Positions 11,850 through 22,007 of a stretch of 64,000 nt of DNA are shown in pieces; position 1 is the stretch's first letter; every line of letters begins with the position of its first letter. A model generated the notes under the pieces. It was not told where the DNA came from. It made no database searches and saw nothing but the letters and a program-made list of their open reading frames with translations. This DNA comes from Lamellibrachia satsuma (lineage: Eukaryota > Annelida > Polychaeta > Sabellida > Siboglinidae). Both the position numbers and the translations under genes were made by a program. The stretch lies in contig BSQZ01000033.1 in the NCBI GenBank assembly GCA_033239005.1, positions 6,035,001-6,099,000 of the forward strand, written 5' to 3'.

Positions 11850-12312
11850 CGGATGCAAAGGCTAGATGTCCATTGAGGATTTGTTATTTGGATGTGACAT
11901 TTCGTAGATTTTGTTAAACCAACGAAGGAGGAGACTGCTGTGCTCATACTTGATAACCTCGTGACCCACACAAAGAATTTGGCTGCAACTGAGATAGCTC
12001 GGGAAACTGGAATGGGCAAGGTTTCACTTCCGCTACAAACGACTCACCGACTCCACCCGGATGAGTCGTGGATGTGGCTTTTTTCGGACGGTTTGGGAAA
12101 TACTATGATGATGCATTGAGGATATGGATGAGAGAACATGTAGGCAGACCAGTGACAACTTGGTAAGTCGCCGAAATTCTGAATGTGGCGAACAAAAAAG
12201 TGGCATCCGTCCAGATTGTTGTTAGTGGCTTCAGGAAGGCAGGACTATTGTCATGACCATAGACGTATTCCAAAACTCCGACTTAGCTGCTGCTACGGTA
12301 ACTAATGTAGTC
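11850..12312 (+). pseudogene. pogo/Tigger-type DDE transposase relic, unit 1
   Basis: Reading across frames: MSIED, then TKEETAVLILDNLVTHTKN (the LILDN block carrying the second catalytic Asp), LPLQTTHRLHP, DVAFFGRFGKYYDDALR, WMREHVGRPVTTW, VASVQIVVSGFRKAG and FQNSDLAAATVTN. This is the C-terminal half of the catalytic domain of Tigger-like (pogo, Tc1/mariner superfamily) transposases. Several stops and at least two frame changes make it non-functional. The N-terminal HTH/CENP-B-like part is not evident. Copy in unit 2: 18985-19450. Confidence 0.87.
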
Positions 12313-13468
12313 ACTGAAGCTGCACAAGAGCACAACGCCACCTCTGATCCCAGCTGTTCCAGCTCCAGCACTGACAGCTGTTGCCATGGTGACTGCACAA
12401 GAACACAACCCTACGCCACCTCTAACCTCAATGTTAGTTTATTGTTTACATCAATTTAATTTGTTTTCGCGTCTCTATTCAAGTTTATCGTTAGGGGTCC
12501 CATTCCCGGCAACTCTCCCCTAGAAGCTATCCATGTTGTAGAGCAGACTGAATGTTTCTGACTGTTTTCTTACATCTCAGAACTATATACTGATGCGAAT
12601 GTCGAATCGTCAATGTTCAATGATTTCTACGGTATTACTAGTTAGAATCTGAGCCCAAATTATGAATAAGTACTTCGAGTAGGGACTGAGGTATATTTAT
12701 AAATTAAATACCAAGTGGGACTTATATAATAAGAAACCACATTGTTGCAACGACATATTCGTTTCTATCGAAGGTCATACCACCAGAAGCAGATACACTA
12801 CAAATCGGATGCACCAGTAGCCATTTTCGTAATAAAAATCACAGGAACGAGTTTGAATTGATGTATCCTACTTCTACTTGGAAAGTAAGCATCGGATATG
12901 CAAAACCGCCAGTAAAACGGTCAGATATGGTGTTGAGGAATAGTGTATGACCTTCACCAGAAAAAACATTGCAGGACTTTAAAATGTACTTTCCCCTAAA
13001 AAGTTGTCTCCCCAAACACATTTTTTTAACTTTTGTTAAAAAATAAAGGTAAAGTCATCATCCCCCAAACATACATAAAACATGACAAATGTCATTATCA
13101 AAATATCATGTTTAATTTGGCTTTATCGCAATATTTGTTTGTACTGTTTTATTTTATTGGTTGGTTTTCGAAAGGATGTCCTCTATTTAATTTCCAGTTG
13201 GTAAGCCATTAGCATAGCCATCTCGATCCGTAGCAAATATGTAAAATACCTGGTATATTTAAAACCTAGTTGTCTTGATAGCACCAGTTTGTGTGTGCGT
13301 GCGTACGTGCACGCATATGTAAATTGCTGAAACAATTAATCTACTGATTGTGTCAATACGTTTAAAATATAAATTAACAAATGTCGAAAATATTGGCAAA
13401 TTGTTGGACTTTTGATAAGGTAATCATTTATGTATCCACTGAAGCTTGTGTTCTCTCTTCTCTGACAG

Positions 13469-13672
13469 AGAACAGACTGAAGAGTTTCGTGATCGAAGTA
13501 CAGCAACATGAAAATCTTGTTCATACATGTGCCAGTAGTGAAGCAGCGTTAAAGAAAGGCGAAACAAAGAGCTTCTTGTGCAAACGAGGCTCCATTGGCA
13601 ATATCGTCAGGATCAAATTGACAGGAACTGAAATACTTTCGCTATGTGAAGTCGAAGTATTTGGAATCCTCG
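13469..13672 (+). CDS. Locus 1 exon: F-type lectin domain 1, C-terminal half
   Basis: A 204-nt exon from acceptor tctctgacag to donor gtaagg, phase 1-1. It begins ENRLKSFVIEV, has a Cys after the first strand, GETKSFLCK, GNIVRIKL and ends LCEVEVFG, the classic close of the fucolectin (FTP) domain. Joined to 9787-10023 it completes the R-G-D-C-C-x-N-R fucose-binding motif. Intact. Confidence 0.92.
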
Positions 13673-14104
13673 GTAAGGCAAAACATCACAGATATATTAA
13701 TATTGTTAATTGAACAGAATGGTGTTTTTTCCAGGACCGCTGACACTGAAGTTGATGTTTGCTTTAAAACATTAACGACTGGTTACCTAGACAAATTTGT
13801 GCGATATAAATATGTTTGCATAATATCGTAAAGGTGTTTGGTAGTTTTAAATTGCGCATTTGTTTTATTTGTTCAGATAATTTAAACTAACCTGTATTAA
13901 TAAAAGAAAACAAATTGGTTAGAAAATGATGCCTTATATAATTTTACTTCGATATGGTCAAACGTGTGTATCGAAACTAGGACAGCAATTTTCGCGTTTT
14001 AACATGGCGCAACCATTGTTGAACCGATTTGAAAACTGATTCTCGGCAGCAAACGTTGTATAACGTGCCAAATCGTACAAACGCGACACTCCAACAAAGG
14101 TTTA

Positions 14105-14513
14105 GTAATATACGCCTGGCATTTGAAACACAGATTATCACGTAGGGCATTATTTCCGAGCTACACGTTTGATAGTTCCTCGCTGCATACCATATATCAA
14201 TAAAACGATATTCGTGGGCGTGTTTTTATGAGGCGCCGTAGCGGACGAAAGGGTGATGAAACGGCAAAACCTGTCGAATTTTGCAAGAACCATCGAGTTC
14301 TGGCTGCGAAAACCATCGAGGTCGAGTTCTGGCTGTGAAAGCTGTCGAGGTCGAGTTCTGGCTGTGAAAAACCGTCGAGTTCTGGAAGAACCGTCGAATT
14401 CTGAAAATAGCGTTGTAGGATGTGTAGCGAAGTAATGCTGCAAAAAGCATAATATAGTATACTACCCAGATAAAAGTAGCTAAAAGTTACCATACATGAG
14501 TAATTTATATTTT
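14105..14513. repeat. Unit-1-specific block with about 30-bp degenerate repeats
   Basis: Within this block, 14265-14405 repeats a motif around gtcgagttctggctgtgaaa about five times with irregular spacing. The whole block is absent from unit 2, where sequence equal to 14104 joins directly to sequence equal to about 14540 (at 21292). It is either an insertion in unit 1 or a deletion in unit 2. Confidence 0.8.
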
Positions 14514-14885
14514 TTTATTGTGACAGTCAGTGCTTGATATTTGGTCACGATGAACTGTGTTTGCCATTTATCGTTTTATCTAAATGCGTCAGGTACGCCC
14601 TATAAACTTGATAAAATTTAGTATTTTGACGTTACGCGTTTCGCTTATCTTGGGTTCCAGTCCCTTTGAATTAGTTGCTTGTTCAAAGTACAATAACATG
14701 TACTGCGGGCGACTCTCACAAATACTGCCCAAAACCTTTGTGTTGCTGTTAACCATGTAACTTTCAGAAACGTGGTGGCGAGTTTTGGAACTAAGGTTTC
14801 GGGTATCACAGGCAGACACATTACGCATCAATTGATGGCATCTGTTCACATCCACCAGTACTATTTATGCTGTGTGTATTGCCCT
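14514..14885. repeat. Copy 2 of the three-copy 375-bp segment
   Basis: Near-identical to 21292-21650 and similar to 3945-4320. An 88-codon frame on the minus strand (14589-14855) is open here as in the other copies. I recognise no protein domain in it. Confidence 0.85.
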
Positions 14886-16509
14886 TATTTAGGGCCAGTT
14901 GCAGTGATTTATATATAATGGTGTCTAGTGAAGATTATTATAATTATTATAAATTAATTATAGAAATGATAACTTCAGTCCCTTTTGTTTACCTTTTTAT
15001 AATCGACCAAAATTCGTTAAAATATAGCTATCAAATGTCAACAATTTACTCACGAATATGAATACACATCTAAATCATGTCCATATAATTGTGTCCTTTG
15101 CTTCAATTCAAAGTAATAACTATTTTAAGCCACGAAGTTGATCCCTGTTTGTTAATTAATCAACTGCATAACAGTCAAACTCGGTCGGAATCACGAAAGT
15201 TCAATCGTTAATTTCTTTATGTTATCAGTAATGCGATCACACATTAGAGAGTTTTTTGTATTATATTATATGGAATTTTATAATTTGGATTCCATGCCTG
15301 GAACGTCATGTTGTAAAGGTCTTGGAAATTCATGGAAAACGGAATGTCGACAAAAATATTACTTTAATGAAATATTTTACGTGAAAACTAACTTTCCTGC
15401 CACACTGAACAACCACACAAAGATATAAATGTTTTGAGATGTCTGACCATGGACTTTGACTGACAGCATTAAAATAACGCCGTCTAGCGTAATGCTAGGC
15501 ATTCTCACCACCCACCGCAGCAGTGCATACTGTGAGCACATCTTCTCGAGCGTAAGACAACAAAACGGACACGGAATGCGCTGAGCGACGATAAACTCTA
15601 GTCGCTACTCATGCTGAAGTCGAATCCAATGGGTAGCGTCGACCGAGAGTACAGTGCCGCCACACTGAAGAATTTGAAGAGCGCATAAATTATCACCGGT
15701 CGCTAAATACTGATACGACCTAGTAAAGCCTGGTCAGAATGTACGTGTGAATCTATCTGGACGCGAATTAGACAAAGTTGGAGCAAGACAATGCGTTTGC
15801 AAATAGTCAGTCAACAGCAGCTCCAGGCTTCTAGTAGAGTTGTGTATCGTATAGCTTATACGGTATTTTTTGAGGCCACGTATGTGTGCGTGCGTGCGTG
15901 CATGCGTGTGTAATTTCCTACAAAGTGGCACCTGAATGGCTGAAAACTGCGGAAGAATGTGCTTTCCAAATAAGTGCTCACTTGAAATTGTATGTTCCCA
16001 TTCATCCTTACTGGGAATAATAGTACAAACATGATCAATTTTAACTGCATGGCAGCTGTGTGAACACCCGACACAGACAAAGTAATATTAACCTATGACC
16101 TCCCGCCTCTGTGGTATTCAGATAAACTGCAGATAGTGGTTACAGTTTGTGCATTGTTGACGTTATTTAACAACTGCCTTACCTAAGCAAACTTGCGACT
16201 CTGTCTGGTGTCTTGGTTTGTTTATTTGTGGGTTTTTTTTGCTACTGGGGCTTCAGACAGGTGGAATGTTAATGTTCCAACTTAAACCAACCAAGCTTTA
16301 GGTAGTTTGCAAACGTTAAACAAATATTGTCAAATGGAGTGTGAGTGATGTCTGGTGAGTAGTAGCATACTGTATGGAATACGGTTTGGCAGAATGACAA
16401 AACCGGTCTTAAACCATATACAAATGCCCGTACAACAGTATATCGCTATATGGTACACAACTCTAGTGACCCGTATTAATTGCAGTGTAGTTGATGCATA
16501 TCTAGACTT

Positions 16510-17005
16510 CAGTAAAAAGTGTTATAGATGTAGAAGTTTAGAAGGGTTAACAATGAGGATGATAAACAACATTTACAAAGTTATGGTGACAAATTAGCTA
16601 AATGGTCTGAGAAATGGCAGATGTTATTAAACTTTGGGAAACGTAAATGCCTACATACATGTCAACTATTAAATGGGGGGTACTGTTCTATGTAGTATTG
16701 TGAAAGAAAATGACTTATGAGTTACAATAAGTGTTCATATGAAAGTGATATTGCAGCTTTAAAGGGTAATAAAATTTTGGGTTTTGTTAGGAGAAATATA
16801 ACATGAAAAAAAGCTAATTATACATCTGCATAAAACAGTAGTTAGGCCTCATTTAGAGTACCGTATATAAGCTTCGAGAAAATATAGTAAGAAGGATATA
16901 GATACGTTTGAAAGAATACAGAGGAGTGCAACTAAAATGATTCCAGAACTGAGAGACCTTAGTTATGAAGAAAGACTGAAAGAATGTGGTTTAATAACAA
17001 AATAC
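16510..17005 (+). pseudogene. CR1-type LINE RT fragment upstream of lectin exon A, unit 2
   Basis: Longer copy of the fragment at 9425-9772. Besides KWSEKWQMLLNFGK it keeps VVRPHLEY, DIDTFERIQRSATKMIPELR and SYEERLKECGL, the RT C-terminal motifs. LINE homology stops after gaatgtggtttaa and the lectin acceptor follows within about 25 bases. Broken by stops. Confidence 0.87.
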
Positions 17006-17020
17006 GTGGTCTTTTTTTAG

Positions 17021-17257
17021 AGACACCTGAGGTTGATTGGACGAAAAATCTGGCAAAAGGGAAACCCGCAAAACAGTCAACAACATTTGGTAAACACTAC
17101 AGTGCAGGGAAAGCTGTTGATGGTAATAGAAACAGTAATATGATGAAAAGAAGCTGCACACATACGAATAGGGAAGCTGGAAGTTGGTGGCAGGTTGACC
17201 TGTACGGCATCTACGAGATACGGCAGGTGGTTATAACTAATCGAGGAGACTGCTGCG
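17021..17257 (+). CDS. Locus 1 exon: F-type lectin domain 2, N-terminal half
   Basis: A 237-nt exon, phase 1-1, acceptor ctttttttag, donor gtgagt. It encodes NLAKGKPAKQST, AVDGN, C-T-H-T, SWWQVDL and ITNRGDCC: the first half of an F-type (fucolectin) domain. It keeps the HT His, the RGD and the vicinal Cys pair, so fucose binding should be intact. Replacements against 9787-10023 include R/K, L/F, T/K, T/M, K/N, S/R, D/Y, T/I, Q/E and K/Q. Confidence 0.92.
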
Positions 17258-17499
17258 GTGAGTTGAACCCAAAAACGTTGTGGCGAACATATTTCTATTT
17301 ATTAATGTGTTTATGTGTGCACTTATTTGTTTGAGATTCGTGGCTAAGGTAGAACATACCGTGTATGAAGTCACCTATAAAATATATTGTTCAGCAACCT
17401 TGGAATATTCCAGAATGAACAATAAACTTCATGGAAAGTTTTGTTTCGGTGATATGTGCATGTTCAATGAGCATCAACCAGATATGTACAAAAATGAAG

Positions 17500-17815
17500 G
17501 TGCGTTCTTATATATGGCAGTATCCAGTCCTTGGGGCTGCTCAAAGTGCTTTACCCGTCACCCCCTGGCAGACATGTTCATTCCAGAGACATCTCGACCT
17601 CTATGGGAAGCATTCAGTCATAATGAAATTACTGCGCGTTGACTGTTCGTTCACATATCAACCACTGTATGTAGCCACGTGCTCACACCTGGGTGAACTG
17701 GGGCAAGGTGGGTGAACAAAATTTCCAAAGCTTCGAACCGACAGCAAGAGGATTCGAACCTGGGTTCTGCCGATTGAGAGTCCGGCGTTCTAATCACTAT
17801 GCCATGGCGCCCCAT
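17500..17815 (-). mobile_element. tRNA-derived SINE, unit 2
   Basis: Copy of the SINE at 10285-10600, created by the tandem duplication. The B box reads GGTTCGAATCC on the minus strand and the A-box region TGGCATAGTGATTAGA is unchanged. Confidence 0.85.
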
Positions 17816-18014
17816 GTGTGATGCTATGTTGGGAAAGAAAACATATTGTATGGATGGGCTTCAATTGACTGAACATGGAGAGTCAGTCCTTGGGAAATGA
17901 ATGTGTAAGAGCAAGTGATGAGGGGACAAGTATTATTAACTGTTTAACTAGATGTGGAGGGAATCATTTGGAGAGAACTCTAAGAAGGCATGGAACAAAT
18001 AAATATACACGGAA

Positions 18015-18210
18015 ATGTCTTATATTTCTGGAACTGAACTTAAGTATACGCATATGCTTAGCTACCAAAGGAATAGTAAACAAGACAAATTAGTTATGCA
18101 TTATGTGGAAAATGCCGACTCTCGTGCAATATGTATTAAAGGATCGTGGGCCGACAATGTAGATGCAGAATTGGCATTCGACAAGATCCTATACCATATT
18201 TAGGAAGGAC
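18015..18210 (+). pseudogene. CR1-type LINE endonuclease fragment, unit 2
   Basis: Paralogue of 10790-10995, again reading HYVENADSRAICIKGSWADN. A short poly-G run (18225-18233) follows. Confidence 0.7.
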
Positions 18211-18984
18211 AATGGAGAAATATGGGGGGGGGGGTAGAATTTACTCCCGGGTGACGGGTTATCCCATAATTTGTGGTATGTGAGGGGTTGCTTCCTCTCA
18301 ACGGATTGCTCTGAAATTTTAAAACAGATGGTTTCCCATCAAACCCCAAATTGTTAGCCCATCTGTGCGTTTGTGTGTGCGTGCGTGCATTCGTTCGTGC
18401 GTGCATGCGTGCGTATATATGTTCGAATTTCTTGAACCGTTGGCACACGGTGTTCTAGTGTTGCCGGGATTGGACTAGTTTCTCGATCGGACCAGTGCTG
18501 TATATTCCATATTACTGTACACCGTGACATCATCTACCGGTTATGTCATTCATCAATGGCATTTATCAGTACATCACCCTTGGTTATATTTACAGGTGAA
18601 AATACGGAGCCCTAAGTATGTGGCTATAATAAGAATTTTAAATGTTTTTAACACGTGAAATTCCACGATTGGACCACTGCAGTTGCACAAATGGCCCACA
18701 TAAGGGTATGCCATCAATAGATGTGTGTAATTATGCTAACACAGTTTATTCATTACCAGAAAGTAATATTAGACAAGGGAGCAGTTATAATAATGCAAAT
18801 AAAGGAAGTTGCTAAGTGGTCCAATCGAGTGGAAATTGTGACAGAACACATTTGGTCACAGGTAAATTTACATTGTTTCGGACTACCAAAGAATTTGTAT
18901 TTGATGAGGGTTTACATAAATTTAGTGCCAATGGTCATATATAAACGGAAGAGGATTAAAATAGAATTGATAAGTGGTGGACCT

Positions 18985-19450
18985 CCGGATGCAAAGGCTA
19001 GATGTCCATTGAGGATTTGTTATTTGGCTGTGACATTTCGTAGATTTTGTTAAACCAACGAAGGAGGAGACTGCTGTGCTCATACTTGATAGCCTCGTGA
19101 CCCACACGAAGAATTTGGCTGCAACTGAGATAGCTCGGGAATCTGGAATGGGCAAGGTTTCACTTCCACTACAAACGACTCACCGACTCCACCCGGATGA
19201 GTCGTGGATGTGGCTTTTTTCGGACGGTTTGGGAAATACTATGATGATGCATTGAGGATATGGATGAGAGAACATGTAGGCAGACCAGTGACAACTTGGT
19301 AAGTCGCCGAAATTCTGAATGTGGCGTACAAAAAAGTGGCATCCGTCCAGATTGTTGATATTGGCTTCAGGAAGGCAGGACTATTGTCATTGACCATGGA
19401 CGTATTCCAAAACTCCGACTTAGCTGCTGCTACGGTAACTAATGTAGTCA
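18985..19450 (+). pseudogene. pogo/Tigger-type DDE transposase relic, unit 2
   Basis: Copy of 11850-12312. The stretch VASVQIVDIGFRKAGLLS and FQNSDLAAATVTN lies in one frame here (19321-19450), while DVAFFGRFGKYYDDALR lies in another. Non-functional. Confidence 0.87.
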
Positions 19451-20435
19451 CTGAAGCTGCACAAGAGCACAACGCCACCTCTGATCCCAGCTGTTCCAGC
19501 TCCAGCGCTGACAGCTGTTGCCATGGTGACTGCACAAGAACACAACCATACGCCACCTCTAACCTCTATGTTAGTGTATTGTTTACATCAATTTCATTTG
19601 TTTTCGCGTCTCTATTCAAGTTTATCGTTAGGGGTCCTATTCCCGGCAACTCTCCCATAGAAGCTATCCATGTTGTAGAGCAGACTGAATGTTTCTGACT
19701 GTTTTCTTACATCTCAGAACTATATACTCGTGCGAACATCGAATCGTCAATGTTCAATGATTTCTACGGTATTAATATTTAGAATCTGAGCCCAAATTAT
19801 GAATAAGTACTTCGGGTAGGGACTGAGGTATATTTATAAATTAAATTAAATACCAAGTGGGATTTATATAATAAGAAACCACATTGTTGTATCGACATAT
19901 TCGTTTCTAACGAAGGTCATACCACTAGAAGCAGATACCATACAAATCGGATGCACCAGTAGCCATTTTCGTAATAAAAGTCACAGGAACGAGTTTGAAT
20001 TGATGTATCCTACTTCTACTTGGAAAGTAAGCATCGGATATGCAAAACCGCCAGTAAAACGGTCAGATATGATGTTGAGGAATAGTGTATGACCTTCACC
20101 AGAAAAAACATTGCAGGACTTTAAAATGTACTTTCCCCTAAAAAGTTGTCTCCCCAAACACATTTTTTTAACTTTTACTAAAACATAAAGGTAAAGTCAT
20201 CATCCCCCCAAACATACATAAAACATGACAAATATCATTATCAAAATATCATGTTTAATTTGGCTTTATCGCAATATTTGTTTGTACTGTTTTATTTTAT
20301 TTGTTGGTTTTCGAAAGGATGTCCTCTATTTAATTTCCAGTTGGTAAGCCATTAGCATAGCCATCTCGATCCGTAGCAAATATGTAAAATACCAGGTATA
20401 TTTAAAACCTAGTTGTCTTGATAGCACCAGTTTGT

Positions 20436-20466
20436 GTGTGCGTGCGTGCGTCCGTGCGTGCGTCCG

Positions 20467-20501
<35 letters not shown>

Positions 20502-20503
20502 AC
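20436..20503. repeat. (GTGC)n microsatellite
   Basis: About 17 tetranucleotide units with two GTCC interruptions. The unit-1 equivalent near 13292-13316 is only about 25 bp, so the array grew or shrank after the duplication. Confidence 0.95.
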
Positions 20504-20659
20504 GCATATGTAAATTGCTGAAACAATTAATCTACTGATTGTGTCAATACGTTTAAAATCTTAATTAACAAATGTCGAAAATATTGGCAAATTGTTGGAC
20601 TTTTGATAAGGTAATCATTTATATATCCACTGAAGCTTGTGTTTTCTCTTCTCTGACAG

Positions 20660-20863
20660 GGAACAGACTGAAGAGTTTCGTGATCGAAGTACAGCAACAT
20701 GAAAATCTTGTTCATATATGTGCCAGTAGTGAAGCAGCATTAAAGAAAGGCGAAACAAAGAGCTTCTTGTGCAAACGAGGCTCCATTGGCAATATCGTCA
20801 GGATCAAATTGAAAGGAACTGAAGTACTTTCGCTATGTGAAGTCGAAGTATTTGGAATCCTCG
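20660..20863 (+). CDS. Locus 1 exon: F-type lectin domain 2, C-terminal half
   Basis: A 204-nt exon, acceptor ctctgacag, donor gtaagg, phase 1-1. It encodes GNRLKSFVIEV, GETKSFLCK and the terminal LCEVEVFG. Joined to 17021-17257 it gives R-G-D-C-C-G-N-R, the eel-agglutinin-like motif. It differs from 13469-13672 at five positions, four of them replacements. Confidence 0.92.
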
Positions 20864-21291
20864 GTAAGGCAGAACATCACAGATATGTTAATATTGTTAA
20901 TTGAACAGAATGGTGTTTTTTCCGGGACCGGTGACACTGAAGTTGATGTTTGCTTTAAAACATTAACGACTGGTTACCTAAACAAATTTGTGCGACATAA
21001 ATATGTTTGCATAATATCATATATCGTAAAGGCGTTTGGTAGTTTTTAATTGCGCATTTGTTTTATTTGTTCGGATAATTTAAAGTAACCTGTATTAATA
21101 AAAGAAAACAAATTGGTTAGAAAATGATGCCTTATCTAATTTTACTTCGATATGGTCAAACGTGTGTATCGAAACTAGGACAGCAATTTTCGCGTTTTAA
21201 CATGGCGCAACCATTGTTGAACCGATTCGAAAATTGATTCTCGGCAGCAAACGTTGTATAACGTGCCCAATCGTACAAACGCGACACTCCA

Positions 21292-21650
21292 ACAATATTT
21301 GGTCACGATGAACTGTGTTTGCCATTTATCGTTTTATCTAAATGCGTCAGGTACGCCCTATAAACTTGATAAAATTTAGTATTTTGACGTTACGCGTTTC
21401 GCTTATCTTGGGTTCCAGTCCCTTTGAATTAGTTGCTTGTTCAAAGTACAATAACATGTACTGCGGGCGACTCTCACAAATACTGCCCAAAACCTTTGTG
21501 TTGCTGTTAACCATGTAACTTTCAGAAACGTGGTGGCGAGTTTTGGAACTAAGGTTTCGGGTATCACAGGCAGACACATTACGCATCGATTGATGGCATC
21601 TGTTCACATCCACCAGTACTATTTATACTGTGTGTATTGCCCTTATTTAG
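21292..21650. repeat. Copy 3 of the three-copy 375-bp segment
   Basis: Near-identical to 14535-14885; the first 20 bases or so of that copy are missing here. The 88-codon minus-strand frame (21347-21613) is again open. Confidence 0.85.
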
Positions 21651-22007
21651 GGCCAGTTGCAGTGATTTATATATAATTGTGTCTAGTGAAGATTATTATA
21701 ATTATTATAAATTAATTATAGAAATGATAACTTCAGTCCCTTTTGTTTACCTTTTTATAATCGACCAAAATTCGTTAAAATATAGCTATCAAATGTCAGC
21801 AATTTACTCACGAATATGTATACACGTCTAAATCATGTCCATATAATTGTGTCCTTTGCTTCAATTCAAAGTAATAACTATTTTAAGCCATGAAGTTGGT
21901 CCCTGTTTGTTAATTAATCAACTGCATAACAGTCAAACTCGGTCGGAATCACGAAAGTTCAATCGTTAATTTCTTTATGTTATCAGTAATGCGATCACAC
22001 ATTAGAG

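Larger units (their letters stand above)
8140..15265. repeat. Tandem duplication, unit 1 (about 7.1 kb)
   Basis: Sequence from about 8140 recurs in the same order and orientation from about 15270: the ggcctggaaagtcatgga start, GTGC array, LINE fragment, lectin exon A, SINE, LINE endonuclease fragment, Tigger relic, lectin exon B and the 14514-15260 tail. Unit 1 alone holds the 14105-14513 block and a longer GTGC array at 8769-8824; it lacks about 170 bp of LINE sequence that unit 2 has near 16835-16985. By eye, divergence is a few per cent. Confidence 0.95.
15270..22007. repeat. Tandem duplication, unit 2 (about 6.7 kb)
   Basis: Direct copy of 8140-15265 with a few per cent divergence. It starts with ggattccatgcctggaacgt (unit 1 equivalent near 8165) and ends at cacattagagagttttt, where a terminal-inverted-repeat element begins at 22008. 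It keeps the longer LINE fragment but lacks the 14105-14513 block. Confidence 0.95.

Noticed and set aside
13381..13468. Extension of lectin exon B upstream to the ATG at 13381
   Set aside because: The frame is open, but the fucolectin similarity begins exactly at the acceptor ctctgacag at 13468 and the same border holds in the sister copy.
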